64,000 nucleotides of DNA from Psychrobacter alimentarius (GCF_001606025.1 NZ_CP014945.1:124001-188000), one strand, 5' to 3'; counted from the stretch's first letter, positions 10,686 through 20,193 are shown. Program-made: numbers and translations. The notes: a model not told the origin generated them from the sequence alone.

Positions 10686-11423
10686 ATGCGTATCGTAGTT
10701 TGTGATGATGAGCCGCTAGCGCGTGAGCGTTTGGTCAGAATTGTCCAAGAGTCAGGCCATGAGGTCGTTGCTCAGGCAACAACAGGAGCAGAGGCCATTA
10801 TTGCTGTCAAAAGTAAGCAGCCAGACATTATACTGTTAGACATTCGTATGCCTGAAATGGACGGTGTACACTGTGCGCAAGAGCTTGCGAAACTTGAACA
10901 TCCGCCAGCGATTATATTTGTTACCGCTTATGACCATTATGCGATAGCAGCGCTCAAGGCCAGTGCGATTGGTTATTTATTAAAGCCTGCCAATAAAGAT
11001 GAGTTATTAGAAGCGTTGAATAAAGCCAAAAATCTAAACGCTGCTCAGTTAAATGAGATCCGTAAGCTTGAAAACCCAGCGGCCCGACCAGTACGTGAAC
11101 ACATTGCTGCTCGTACTCATCGAGGGGTTGAGCTGATTAAATTTAAAGACATCTACTATTTTACGGCCGATCAAAAGTATGTCAAAGTACGTCACAAGGA
11201 TGGAGTAGTACTGATCGACGAAACATTAAAAGAGCTGGAACAAGAGTTTGGTGATCGACTTTTCCGCGTGCATCGTAATGCGATTATCAATCTCAGTTTT
11301 TTAGATTTTTTAGAGACGCTGGATGCAGGGCAGTATCAGATACGCTTTAAAGGGATCGCTGAGACATTGGCAGTTAGTCGTCGTCACTTGCCTGCGCTGC
11401 GCGATAAAATCCAAAGCATGTAA
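10686..11423 (+). CDS. algR: AlgR-type LytTR response regulator
   Basis: Receiver domain (residues 1-120): acidic pocket VVCDDE, phosphoacceptor Asp52 in LLDIRMPEMDG, conserved Thr in FVTAYD and Lys in YLLKPAN. A LytTR DNA-binding domain follows (about 140-240: GVELIKFKDIYYFTADQKYVKVRHKDG, FRVHRNAIIN, LAVSRRHLP). At 245 aa it matches P. aeruginosa AlgR in size and order. AlgR in Pseudomonas controls type IV pili and alginate; that role here is by homology only. ATG follows TAGGAG. A sigma-54-like promoter precedes it and a terminator follows. Confidence 0.9.
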   Translation: MRIVVCDDEPLARERLVRIVQESGHEVVAQATTGAEAIIAVKSKQPDIILLDIRMPEMDGVHCAQELAKLEHPPAIIFVTAYDHYAIAALKASAIGYLLKPANKDELLEALNKAKNLNAAQLNEIRKLENPAARPVREHIAARTHRGVELIKFKDIYYFTADQKYVKVRHKDGVVLIDETLKELEQEFGDRLFRVHRNAIINLSFLDFLETLDAGQYQIRFKGIAETLAVSRRHLPALRDKIQSM

Positions 11424-11464
11424 CCTTTGATACCCATATCGACATCATCATCCCATATCATCAA

Positions 11465-11499
11465 ACCCTTATTTATGCTTAAATAGGGGTATTTTTTTG
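11465..11499 (+). terminator. Terminator downstream of algR
   Basis: ACCCTTATTTA (11465-11475) pairs with TAAATAGGGGT (11480-11490) with one mismatch, followed by ATTTTTTT. Confidence 0.8.
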
Positions 11500-11646
11500 T
11501 GTCAGTATTTACAGTGAGTGACGGATATTGCCCATGAACTGTGGCAAATTATCCATGTTTCTAAGTACTGAAATTTTTAAGTGCTGATATTTGAATATTG
11601 GTATCTACGTACTGACATTATAGTATCAAATTTATCGAGGTCCTTT

Positions 11647-12681
11647 ATGAGCAACCCGCAGCAATCTGCTTTGACTACCTTAACGATTGCCACCCGTCAG
11701 AGTCCATTGGCATTATGGCAAGCTGAGCATATTCGTGCTCGTCTGCTCGAGATGTACCCTGAATTGACAATTCAATTACTAAAAATTGTCACTAAGGGTG
11801 ACAAGATTTTGGACACACCTTTGGCCAAAATTGGCGGAAAAGGTTTATTTGTCAAAGAGCTTGAACAAGCTTTGTATGATAAACAGGCAGACATTGCCGT
11901 GCATTCACTAAAAGATGTGCCGATGCAGTTACCAGAAGGCCTAACATTGGGCGTCTACTGTAAGCGTGCGTCACCCACCGATGCTTTTGTCTCAAATACT
12001 TATGAGAGTATTGATGAGTTGCCACAAGGTGCCGTTGTTGGAACATCAAGCTTGCGCCGCCAGTGTCAAATCAAAGCCTACCGTCCAGATTTACAGATAA
12101 AAACGTTGCGCGGTAATGTGGGTACTCGTTTGGGTAAATTAGATGCAGGCGAGTATGATGCCATTATTTTAGCGACCAGTGGGTTACAGCGTATTGAGTT
12201 GGATGAGCGTATACGTGGTGAGCTTGATATCGATGCTTGCTTACCTGCCGTTGGGCAAGGTGCCTTGGCGATTGAATGCCGTGAAGGCGATGATGAGGTA
12301 TTAAAGCTATTAGCACCGTTAAATGACGATAAAGCTCGCATTCGACTCATTGCAGAGCGTGCACTAAACCGTCATTTAGACGGCGGTTGTCAGGTTCCCA
12401 TTGCCGCTTATGCGGTGCTCCAAATGGCTGATGAAACCGATGCCAATAATGATCACAATGGTGATAACGGTAATAATGACGGTGGTAACGTACTATGGCT
12501 ACGTGGCCGAGTGGGAGCAGCAGACGGTAGTCAGCTGTTAAAAGCAGAAAAACGGGTGACATTGGTTGGCACACAGGCTGATTTAGAAATACAGGCCAAT
12601 CAGTTGGGTATCGACGTTGCCAAGAAGCTACTTGCTGATGGCGCAGGTGATATCTTATCAGCGATTTATCACCCTGAATAA
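11647..12681 (+). CDS. hemC: Porphobilinogen deaminase HemC
   Basis: Condenses four porphobilinogen molecules into hydroxymethylbilane for haem synthesis. Landmarks are [13 protein letters not shown], the catalytic Asp in HSLKDVP (residue about 90), [19 protein letters not shown], and the dipyrromethane cofactor Cys248 in [10 protein letters not shown] 20-residue Asn/Asp/Gly-rich insertion at about 261-280 lies in the C-terminal domain and is absent from E. coli HemC. ATG at 11647 is preceded by GAGG; a GTG at 11581 is less likely. hemD follows, as in Pseudomonas. Confidence 0.96.
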   Translation: MSNPQQSALTTLTIATRQSPLALWQAEHIRARLLEMYPELTIQLLKIVTKGDKILDTPLAKIGGKGLFVKELEQALYDKQADIAVHSLKDVPMQLPEGLTLGVYCKRASPTDAFVSNTYESIDELPQGAVVGTSSLRRQCQIKAYRPDLQIKTLRGNVGTRLGKLDAGEYDAIILATSGLQRIELDERIRGELDIDACLPAVGQGALAIECREGDDEVLKLLAPLNDDKARIRLIAERALNRHLDGGCQVPIAAYAVLQMADETDANNDHNGDNGNNDGGNVLWLRGRVGAADGSQLLKAEKRVTLVGTQADLEIQANQLGIDVAKKLLADGAGDILSAIYHPE

Positions 12682-12765
12682 GATGTGAGCCATCTGGTCA
12701 TAAACCGTTAGACATATCGGCCTTTGAGTGAACCGATTTTATCAGTCTTTTACCATGGTACTCGT

Positions 12766-13725
12766 ATGTTATCGTCCACCGATCTTAAGTCTACAGACGC
12801 CTGCCAGTCTATCAGCCAAGCATTATCTGCGCCGCAATTGGTCATCAATACACGACCAGTAGAGCGTGCGGCGCCATTGACACAGTGCTTACAAGCAGCA
12901 GGGTTGATCGTGATTGACATGCCGATGTTGACATTGCAGTCACGGGCTATGACTGATGGCGATATGGTGACGATGCGTCAATGGTTAGCAGGCGCGTACA
13001 AAGCACTGGTAGTTGTCAGTCCCACTGCTGCCGCATCAGGTTTGGCAGCTTGGCAAGCGCTTAAGTGTGAAGCACAAGACGATAGCGAGCATCAGGTAGA
13101 CAAGGTGACATGTGAGACTTTAGCTGTACCAAGTCCTCTTATTGCTGTTGGTGACGCCACTGCTGCGGTTTTGAAGCGTGCCAAATTAAACACGACAAAC
13201 TACCAAGTACGTCAACCCAAAATTGCGAACAACGAAGGCATGCTGGCCATGCCTGAAATTGAGCGTCTGCAAGCGGGAGACAAGTTACTGATATGGCGCG
13301 GTCTTGGTGGACGACGATTGTTAGTCGATACGTTACAAGCGCGCGGTGTCCATATCGATAGTATTGCTTGGTATGAGCGTGTCATGCCAATTGAGGCAAC
13401 AGCGCAGTATCAGCAGTGGCTACAAGAGTACATACAGCATAATGTTTCGAGTTATCATACGCCGCAAAATATTACGTCATCCAGCCAGCCCAAGCCTATT
13501 GTTATTGTCAGTAGCGGGACTGCTTTTGAACATTGGACGACTGTGGTTAATGAAACCGCAAAGAACGCTGTGATACCAAATATGGCACTGACATTGTCAG
13601 ACTTTGCTTATGTTGTATTAGGTGAGCGTTTAACCCACTGGGTAGCAAAACAACAATTAACGCATTGGCGTGTGGATGATTTGTCACCCGAAACCATTTT
13701 GACTGCTATAGTCTCAAACACTTAA
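12766..13725 (+). CDS. hemD: Uroporphyrinogen-III synthase HemD
   Basis: Cyclises hydroxymethylbilane to uroporphyrinogen III. The family is weakly conserved, but the two-domain pattern is recognisable: LVINTRPVERAAPLTQCLQAAGL, VVSPTAAASGLAAW, LIAVGDATAAVL, LLIWRGLGGRRLLVDTLQARGVHIDSIAWYERV, IVIVSSGTAFEHW. The position directly after hemC supports it. ATG at 12766 gives 319 aa; TTG at 12724 would add 14 residues. Neither has a clear ribosome-binding site. Confidence 0.88.
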   Translation: MLSSTDLKSTDACQSISQALSAPQLVINTRPVERAAPLTQCLQAAGLIVIDMPMLTLQSRAMTDGDMVTMRQWLAGAYKALVVVSPTAAASGLAAWQALKCEAQDDSEHQVDKVTCETLAVPSPLIAVGDATAAVLKRAKLNTTNYQVRQPKIANNEGMLAMPEIERLQAGDKLLIWRGLGGRRLLVDTLQARGVHIDSIAWYERVMPIEATAQYQQWLQEYIQHNVSSYHTPQNITSSSQPKPIVIVSSGTAFEHWTTVVNETAKNAVIPNMALTLSDFAYVVLGERLTHWVAKQQLTHWRVDDLSPETILTAIVSNT

Positions 13726-13782
13726 TATTTTTTATTTACTTGCGATAAATATGTTCACATTTATCCATAACGGTACTGCCTT

Positions 13783-14784
13783 ATGCCCATGAATTCTGAA
13801 TCGTTATCTAAGGAACCTTCTGCTGTACAACAGCGCCGGCAAGCGACTATGTTTTTGCTGAGATTGCAGTGGGTGGTCATTTTATTACTGATTGCTGCAT
13901 TATTGGCGCTATATATTAGCCAACAGCGTTTTCAGAAAAACATCAATGAGCGCTTGCAAAGCAATGAACACGTCGTTGGACGTCTCAATGAGATGGATGA
14001 TCGAATATTTGCAATGAGTCAGCAAACATTGCCAGAGCCAAGTACGGTGGCCAGTAGCCAAGCTCAGAACCAGTTGGATTTATTGCGTATTCAAACCAAA
14101 GCGGCGGATAGATTGCTGGTGGACAATAATGGCAGTGCAGCGATAGAGTTGTTGCGAGGTCTACATTGGCAGCTTTCTCAAAGCAATAATGAGATTGCGC
14201 CAGCTCTCACCGTTGTCATCAAGCAAAGCTTGATAAAAGACATTGAGCGCTTGCAAGCCAAAAGTGCTCAGCCCAGCCCTTGGCAACTACAAAACCTTGC
14301 TATCCAAAATATGCAAGATTTTTTGCATGATTATGAGCGGACCATGACCGCCAATGCGCTGAGTCGAAGTGCTGACAATAAAATGAGCCTAACGCGCCAG
14401 CAACTAGTGATTCACGAGGTGATTATGACCTTGAACTTGGCGATTCAGGCGAGCAACATGCGCGAACGAGAGCAGTTGATTGTCTATTTGAGGCAAGCGC
14501 GCAATCAACTACAAGCCTTAGTGTCGCAAGATTTGCTGTCGCGAAGCACCGTGCCACAAATGTCAGCACCGGCGTCAAAAGCCAAAAAAACCACTACCAA
14601 TGGGGATTCAAAAAATTCTGATTTGGACGTTGAGACCGAAGTATCTGACGAAGGTCGTTTACAAACCAAATCGTCTCCTACGGATATTCCAGAAGTGATA
14701 GATGGTTTGGATCAGTTGATTGCCAATGCGCCAAAAACAACCCCATTATTGACCACCCAGATTTTAGAAAAGCCGCAACGTTGA
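13783..14784 (+). CDS. HemX-like single-pass membrane protein with coiled coil
   Basis: One membrane segment (about residues 24-45, FLLRLQWVVILLLIAALLALYIS), then a helical, Gln/Leu-rich periplasmic part with coiled-coil character. A polar tail follows from about 260 (Lys/Thr/Asp/Ser). The position after hemC-hemD and this topology match the HemX family, whose biochemical role is not settled. Sequence resemblance alone is weak, so the name rests mainly on context. ATG at 13783; a second ATG at 13789. Confidence 0.65.
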   Translation: MPMNSESLSKEPSAVQQRRQATMFLLRLQWVVILLLIAALLALYISQQRFQKNINERLQSNEHVVGRLNEMDDRIFAMSQQTLPEPSTVASSQAQNQLDLLRIQTKAADRLLVDNNGSAAIELLRGLHWQLSQSNNEIAPALTVVIKQSLIKDIERLQAKSAQPSPWQLQNLAIQNMQDFLHDYERTMTANALSRSADNKMSLTRQQLVIHEVIMTLNLAIQASNMREREQLIVYLRQARNQLQALVSQDLLSRSTVPQMSAPASKAKKTTTNGDSKNSDLDVETEVSDEGRLQTKSSPTDIPEVIDGLDQLIANAPKTTPLLTTQILEKPQR

Positions 14785-14833
14785 TCGCCAATGCGCTAGC
14801 GCTATATTGATGAAAAATAAGAGACAGGACACT

Positions 14834-15325
14834 ATGGATCGTTTTGAACAAACCGCAAATCTCACTTCTGACATTTTAGATGGCGATTATCCTAAAGAGT
14901 TGGCACATTATCCCATCATGCATCAACAGCCTATACATTGGGGTGAGATGGACGCCTTTAACCACTTAAATAATGTGGTCTACTATCGTTATGCTGAATC
15001 TGCACGGATTGGCTATTTGCAAGCGTTAGGGATGTTTGACGGTAGTATGGTCACAGTACTAGCGCAATCAAGTTGCCAATACTTGCGCCCGGTCACCTAT
15101 CCAGACACTTTATTGCTGGGGGTGCGTTGCCAGCGTTTGGGCACTACCAGTATCGTGATGGAGTACAGCTATTATAGCACCGCACAAAAAGCCATCGTTG
15201 CGACAGCCGAAGCAGTTATAGTACGTTTAGAGAGTAATGGTAAAGACAAACTGCCTTGGACAGAAGCAGAGCGTGAACGGTTGTTTGCATTAGAGGAAAA
15301 GGTTGGTCACATACCTAAGACTTGA
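14834..15325 (+). CDS. Acyl-CoA thioesterase, YbgC/FadM-type hotdog fold
   Basis: The motif WGEMDAFNHLNNVVYYRYAESARIGYL carries the catalytic Asp and the xNHLNN pattern of 4-hydroxybenzoyl-CoA thioesterase-like hotdog proteins. FDGSMVTVLAQSSCQYLRPVTYPD is the usual second half. It probably hydrolyses acyl-CoA thioesters; the substrate cannot be read from sequence. Starts at 14810 (ATG) and 14834 (ATG, with AGGA just upstream) are both possible. It is followed by a strong terminator. Confidence 0.85.
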   Translation: MDRFEQTANLTSDILDGDYPKELAHYPIMHQQPIHWGEMDAFNHLNNVVYYRYAESARIGYLQALGMFDGSMVTVLAQSSCQYLRPVTYPDTLLLGVRCQRLGTTSIVMEYSYYSTAQKAIVATAEAVIVRLESNGKDKLPWTEAERERLFALEEKVGHIPKT

Positions 15326-15368
15326 AGTAAGAGAAACTTTGATCAGTCAAAAAATAAACGTATTGAAT

Positions 15369-15407
15369 AAAAAAAGGCACGCCAACTTTGATGGGCGTGC
15401 CTTTTTT
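15369..15407. terminator. Bidirectional terminator, thioesterase / ribB
   Basis: AAGGCACGCC and GGGCGTGCCTT form a long G+C-rich stem with flanking A and T runs, placed between convergent genes. Confidence 0.9.
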
Positions 15408-15440
15408 CTGTTTGCTCTTCACTTAACTATGCAGAATCGA

Positions 15441-16553
15441 TCAATCTTGGTTTGGTGAATGAACAAAATCCACCACATTTAGCTCAAAGCCTGATAAGGC
15501 ATAAAACTTCATGGGCGATGACAATAGACGCATGTCACGAACCCCAAGATGGCGTAATATCTGTGCGCCCACCCCAATGCTACGATACGGCTGCTTGGTA
15601 ATGGTCGATGACGGCTGGTTGCTTGAAGCATTGTCTAGTGCCTCTCCCAAATCAACGGGCTGATGACTACCGACCCAAACCAAAACCCCACGATCTGATG
15701 CACTGATTTCTTGTAGCGCTGATTGTACACTCCAACCACCGCGACCAGTGGTGTCATTTTTGGCAGCGAACAAATCACGCAATGGATGGAAACCATGTAC
15801 ACGTACCGTGCTGACGCCTTCGCTCACATCTCCTTTGACTAATGCCAAATGCGTTTCATCAGCGCCAAACTCGCGGAAACGATGCAACGTAAAGGTGCCA
15901 TATTCGGTTTCAAAAGGATAGGTTTCAACTTCTTCTACCGTTTGCTCATTGGCGATACGGTAGTTAATAAGGTCAGCAATCGTTCCTATCTTGATGTCAT
16001 GCTCTTTTGCAAATATCTCAAGATCATCACGGCGCGCCATCGTACCATCAGCATTGATGATTTCTACAATCACGGCGGCTGGCTCAAGACCTGCCAATCG
16101 TGCCAAATCACACCCAGCTTCAGTGTGACCAGCGCGATGAAGGACGCCGCCATTTTGTGCCATGATCGGAAAAATATGTCCAGGCTGCACGATGTCTTCT
16201 GGTTTTGCTGAAGAAGAAACGGCCGCTTGAATGGTGCGCGCGCGATCAGCGGCAGAGATGCCAGTCGTGACCCCTTCAGCCGCTTCAATAGACACCGTAA
16301 AGTTGGTACTAAATTTGGCTTCGTTGCGATCAGACATCAGTGGCAACGCCAATTGTTGACAGCGGGCTTGCGATAAGGTCAGACAGACCAAGCCACGAGC
16401 ATGGGTAATCATAAAATTAATGTCGTCAGGACGCACATGGGTCGCTGCCATGATGATATCGCCTTCATTCTCGCGGTCTTCGTCATCCATCAAGATGACC
16501 ATTTTACCAGCACGAATGTCTTCGATAATCTCAGGAATCGTATGTAAACTCAT
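15441..16553 (-). CDS. ribB: 3,4-dihydroxy-2-butanone-4-phosphate synthase with degenerate GTP cyclohydrolase II-like domain
   Basis: The N-terminal half (about 1-200) is RibB, which makes the four-carbon unit of riboflavin from ribulose 5-phosphate. MVILMDDEDRENEGDI, FMITHARGLVCL and HTEAGCDLARLAG are intact. The C-terminal half aligns with RibA, but the zinc and GTP cyclohydrolase Cys motif is missing; the corresponding region reads VRVHGFHPLRDLF. It is therefore a RibBX-type fusion whose second domain is unlikely to be a cyclohydrolase, so a separate ribA is expected elsewhere. ATG at 16553 follows GAGA. A terminator-like hairpin lies about 50 nt upstream. Confidence 0.92.
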   Translation of the reverse strand: MSLHTIPEIIEDIRAGKMVILMDDEDRENEGDIIMAATHVRPDDINFMITHARGLVCLTLSQARCQQLALPLMSDRNEAKFSTNFTVSIEAAEGVTTGISAADRARTIQAAVSSSAKPEDIVQPGHIFPIMAQNGGVLHRAGHTEAGCDLARLAGLEPAAVIVEIINADGTMARRDDLEIFAKEHDIKIGTIADLINYRIANEQTVEEVETYPFETEYGTFTLHRFREFGADETHLALVKGDVSEGVSTVRVHGFHPLRDLFAAKNDTTGRGGWSVQSALQEISASDRGVLVWVGSHQPVDLGEALDNASSNQPSSTITKQPYRSIGVGAQILRHLGVRDMRLLSSPMKFYALSGFELNVVDFVHSPNQD

Positions 16554-16909
16554 AGTAAATCTCAATATTTTATTATTTATAAATCAGTGTGATTTGGAAT
16601 ATAAAAAGCTATCTGCCTATTGTAGCAGCAGATGGCAAAAAGCACTGTTATGGTTAAGCAAAATACGTTGTGGTTCGCGCAAGTAACTCTCGATATACAT
16701 CAATCATTACTTGTCTCTACCACTATGGGGACATTTTAACGTTTTTTATCCTAGCGTGCTGCGTCATCTCTGAACTATATTGACTAGACTCTAAAAAATA
16801 GCCATCAGTTTTATCAATGATCATGGCGCTTGTTATTGATTGACTGTTATTAAATGACTATGTTGACTGTAGCAGCTTTCATTTATTGACCATGAGCAGC
16901 CCTTTCCAT
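16554..16909. other. rarA-ribB intergenic region (leader of ribB)
   Basis: About 356 bp, both flanking genes on the minus strand. It holds the hairpin at 16603-16636. I looked for an FMN riboswitch and saw none of its conserved blocks. There is no credible coding sequence. Confidence 0.5.
16603..16636 (-). terminator. Terminator-like hairpin in the ribB leader
   Basis: On the minus strand GCCATCTGC pairs with GCAGATAGC (9 bp, one G-U) around an 11-nt loop, followed by TTTTTAT. It ends about 50 nt before the ribB ATG. It may terminate rarA transcription or act as an attenuator of ribB. Confidence 0.6.
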
Positions 16910-18199
16910 TTAGGTATCATTGCTGGCGGCTTGGTTTTTTAGCCAATCCATAAATTGTTTGCTGTGTTGCTCTCGTTGATTGTCCCCAAACTCATAAAAG
17001 CGGGTGCCCACTAAATTTTCAGGCAAGTAGCTTTGGGGATAATAATGGTTGGGATAATCGTGAGGGTAGATATAGCCTTGACCGTATCCTTGATTGCGCA
17101 TCAACTTCGTTACACCATTACGCAGAGGTAAGGGAACGGGTGAGGCATCTTTTTCTGCCAAAGCCATCGCGGCATTAATGGCCTTATAAGTGCTATTACT
17201 TTTGGCGCTGGTGGCAAGATAAACCACCACTTGTCCCAAAATAATACGCGCCTCTGGCATACCGATGGATTGCACGCTGCGCAAGGCAGCATCGGCGAGA
17301 AGCAAGGCATTGGGATTGGCATTACCAATGTCTTCACTGGCCAAAATCACCAGACGCCGTGCAATAAAATCGGCAGGCTCACCGCCTACCAACATCCGAG
17401 CCATCCAATATAATGCCGCATCAGGATCAGAGCCGCGTACAGACTTTATCATGGCCGAAACGATATCGTAGTGCTGCTCACCATCTTTGTCATAACGCAC
17501 TAAGGCAGTTTGTGCGACGCGGCTGACCAGTTCATCATTAATCACAAATGGGGTTTGGCTGGTGTCCGCCGTTTGGATAGCAAGCTCCAATACGTTCAAG
17601 GCTTTTCTTGCATCACCATGTGCCAATTGACTGATGGTCTCTTGGGCTTGCAGGTCAATGCTCATTTTTTGGAGTATGTTGTCTTCCGATAGTGCTCGCT
17701 GTAATACGGCGGTGATTTGCTCAGGTGTCAGTGGTTCTAAACGATAGACTTGGCAGCGTGACAACAGCGCATTATTGACACTAAAAGAAGGGTTTTCTGT
17801 GGTGGCACCTATCAAGGTTATATCGCCTGATTCTACCGCGCCCAATAGCGCATCTTGCTGGGCCTTATTAAAACGGTGAATCTCATCAATGAAAACCACA
17901 GGTGACTCAAAGCTGAGTGAGTCTTTGGTCTCCAATACTTCACGCAACTGTTTGACGCCCGTATTTAAAGCAGACAACGCATGAAATGGTCTACCAACTG
18001 CATCTGCCAATAGCATGGCAATGGTGGTTTTACCAATGCCCGCTTCACCATGCAAAATAATGGAGGGTAAATGACCCTGTTCTACCAAACGTCGCAGCGG
18101 CGCACCGTCTGCCAATAGATGCTCTTGACCGATAATGGCGTCAAGACTAGTTGGGCGCATACGCTGGGCAAGGGGAGTGTCAGCATGAAAATTAGACAA
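16910..18199 (-). CDS. rarA: Replication-associated recombination ATPase RarA (MgsA)
   Basis: AAA+ ATPase of the clamp-loader clade that acts at stalled replication forks with SSB. Visible are [21 protein letters not shown], Walker A GEAGIGKT (about 51-58), Walker [20 protein letters not shown], sensor [11 protein letters not shown], and the C-terminal [15 protein letters not shown] block. I place the start at TTG 18199 (reads LSNFHADTP) with GAGAG upstream, giving 429 aa, near the E. coli length (447 aa). The longer frame to 18301 adds an unconserved hydrophobic stretch and is probably not translated. Confidence 0.93.
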   Translation of the reverse strand: MSNFHADTPLAQRMRPTSLDAIIGQEHLLADGAPLRRLVEQGHLPSIILHGEAGIGKTTIAMLLADAVGRPFHALSALNTGVKQLREVLETKDSLSFESPVVFIDEIHRFNKAQQDALLGAVESGDITLIGATTENPSFSVNNALLSRCQVYRLEPLTPEQITAVLQRALSEDNILQKMSIDLQAQETISQLAHGDARKALNVLELAIQTADTSQTPFVINDELVSRVAQTALVRYDKDGEQHYDIVSAMIKSVRGSDPDAALYWMARMLVGGEPADFIARRLVILASEDIGNANPNALLLADAALRSVQSIGMPEARIILGQVVVYLATSAKSNSTYKAINAAMALAEKDASPVPLPLRNGVTKLMRNQGYGQGYIYPHDYPNHYYPQSYLPENLVGTRFYEFGDNQREQHSKQFMDWLKNQAASNDT

Positions 18200-18654
18200 T
18201 ATAGAACTCTCTATGAAGGTGATAAAATATATAAAAATTATAAGGTCAGTGTGTAAGCGATAAATGGCATACAACGATGCGACAGTAATAGTTTTGGACA
18301 CGAATCGTAAAAATGCGCTAACTTAGACGTATAAATTGATTGCTATTATATATGGTCAATCCTGAATAAAAAGAATACGGAGATTACAACGTGCTACGGT
18401 TATAAATGTCTCCCAGTCGCACTGTATTTATTTTATAGTGGATCGACAATAGGAATAGGCTAACGCATATTTACGTTAAGAAAAGTCAATCAAATGTACA
18501 GCTTATGTCCCCAACGCTTTATTTTTCCTATTTTTACCCTTATTAAAGATATATCGATACGCATAACTTTAATTAATTCACCCTCTTACTGAAACTATTA
18601 ACTGTAAATGCATATAAAAAAGTAAATACCTATAATAAACAAGGTACGACGTCA
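18200..18654. other. Divergent intergenic region, rarA / HELTH protein
   Basis: About 455 bp, A+T-rich, presumably carrying promoters for both flanking genes. I see no repeat, hairpin terminator or coding signal worth naming. Confidence 0.5.
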
Positions 18655-19167
18655 ATGAGGCTTCAACCAATGCTTAAGCGCTTATCGGATCGCCATTTAC
18701 CTATCAAGATCAGGAGGCAGCACACGCGCTTGCTAACGGCTGGCGAAATAGCACTGGCGCGCTCGGTGTTTGGTGACAGTATTTGCCTAGATGCGGTTCA
18801 GCTAAAGACGGCTTGGTGGGTTCTAAGACACTATGCGGTCAGTCCTAATGGCAATATTTACTTTCATCCTGCCGATTGGATCGAAGATTTTAGCCTTGCT
18901 TCCCTCAGCAAACAGAGTTGGCTGATACATGAGTTGACTCATGTGTGGCAATTACAGCGCGGTTTAAAGGTGGTACGGGGTGCTGTTATCAATCGACGTT
19001 ATGATTATGTACTGGTCACAGGTAAGTCATTTTTTAAATATGGTATCGAGCAGCAAGCACGTATGGTACAGGATTATTTTACTCGCCGTCAGCGTGGACA
19101 GGACTGTCGAGATTTAGAAGCTTGTATTCCCTTTTTAGCGGTTCAGTCAATGAATAAAACCACGTAG
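18655..19167 (+). CDS. Small HExxH-motif protein (zincin-like), function unknown
   Basis: 170 aa, with no signal peptide or membrane segment. The centre carries SWLIHELTHVWQLQRGL, an HExxH motif typical of zinc metallopeptidases. The preceding NGNIYFHPADW is reminiscent of the eCIS/Rhs-associated DUF4157-like domain. Similar short proteins have been labelled Rhs- or Vgr-related in Moraxellaceae annotations; I recall that family only loosely. No secretion or toxin genes are nearby. A third metal ligand is not obvious, so catalytic activity is only possible. The start is the ATG at 18655. Confidence 0.7.
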   Translation: MRLQPMLKRLSDRHLPIKIRRQHTRLLTAGEIALARSVFGDSICLDAVQLKTAWWVLRHYAVSPNGNIYFHPADWIEDFSLASLSKQSWLIHELTHVWQLQRGLKVVRGAVINRRYDYVLVTGKSFFKYGIEQQARMVQDYFTRRQRGQDCRDLEACIPFLAVQSMNKTT

Positions 19168-19227
19168 CTTAAGCAGCAATAACGATGACAATGTTAGTTT
19201 TTAATATTTGCCTTCATAAGGAAAAAG

Positions 19228-20193
19228 ATGCTCATGTTTAAATTTTTGCCAGCAATGTCTGCAATTGATGAAAGCCAGAAGGCTGATGCAGGTATGGTTT
19301 ATAACGATCAGCAAGCGAATGCTTCTTCATGGCAATCACCCACTTTACTCATGGCGGCATTGGCGGGCGCACTGTTCTTAACGGGATGTCAGCAATCTGA
19401 CACACAGCCTGTGCCAGAAAATACTCAGCCTACTGAAAAAACCGCTGCTGAAGACAGCAAGCCTATGAAAAAGAGCGATTCGGCAGCCGCACGCATAGAG
19501 CAATTCCAACCAATATATGTTGTACAAGCGCAAAACTTACAGCGTCGCCTGCAAGCAGAGTATGAATCATTGCAAGCGGCGGATACTTCCGACAGTGAAA
19601 ATTCTTTGTTGACGGACCCTGCTGCTGCCAGCAATGGCGCTGCTAATGATGCAAAAATAAATGCGAATACAGACAATAATATTGAACCTAGTGTGGCGCC
19701 AAATACTGCCATAGACAGCGAAACGGGATTGGCTACTGAAGAAGATATTAATACCAGTACAGAAGTCGGTGAGCGTGATTTAACTGTCTTAAAACGCATC
19801 AGTCTTGAACCGCGCAAACCCACCATGCTAACCGAAGATCAAATCATTGACCGCTATCAGCAAGTGATGGACGCGCTTTATCAGCCAGTGACCACGCCAT
19901 TGACGGCGGAAGAAATAGACACGTTGATTGATGTAGCAACTTTGGTGCCGCAATTGTTTGAGCATGCTGAAATTGCTGGGCGCGTTAGCGCAAAAAGCCC
20001 TGCGCTGGCACGACTCATTATTCAGCATCAAGTTTGGGAGCAAATACAAGCTCAGCAAATCGTAGATATGCAGCAAATGAAAGTGGATCAACAAAAAGAG
20101 TTTGAAACGCTCATGAACAAATTTAATGATACGATTCAAGGATATGATGAGCAAATCGCTAAATATGAGCAGACCTTGAGACAATTTCAATAA
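19228..20193 (+). CDS. Hypothetical lipoprotein-like protein with C-terminal coiled coil
   Basis: Not recognised. A hydrophobic stretch LLMAALAGALFLTGC ending in a lipobox-like LTGC (Cys about 53) suggests a lipoprotein. However, about 40 residues precede it, unusually long for a type II signal. Ala/Asp/Asn/Glu-rich low complexity runs from about 55 to 180. A helical region follows (MLTEDQIIDRYQQVMDALYQP), with a Gln/Lys-rich coiled coil at the end (about 265-321). Internal ATGs at 19294 and 19351 would shorten the n-region. It stands alone between the HELTH gene and the gltA terminator. Confidence 0.65.
   Translation: MLMFKFLPAMSAIDESQKADAGMVYNDQQANASSWQSPTLLMAALAGALFLTGCQQSDTQPVPENTQPTEKTAAEDSKPMKKSDSAAARIEQFQPIYVVQAQNLQRRLQAEYESLQAADTSDSENSLLTDPAAASNGAANDAKINANTDNNIEPSVAPNTAIDSETGLATEEDINTSTEVGERDLTVLKRISLEPRKPTMLTEDQIIDRYQQVMDALYQPVTTPLTAEEIDTLIDVATLVPQLFEHAEIAGRVSAKSPALARLIIQHQVWEQIQAQQIVDMQQMKVDQQKEFETLMNKFNDTIQGYDEQIAKYEQTLRQFQ

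Noticed and set aside
16637-16909. FMN riboswitch upstream of ribB
   Set aside because: None of the conserved aptamer blocks are present on the minus strand.
19425-19826. 133-aa Val/Ser/Ala-rich minus-strand frame
   Set aside because: It is complementary to the Ala/Asp-rich linker of the lipoprotein-like gene. Composition artefact.
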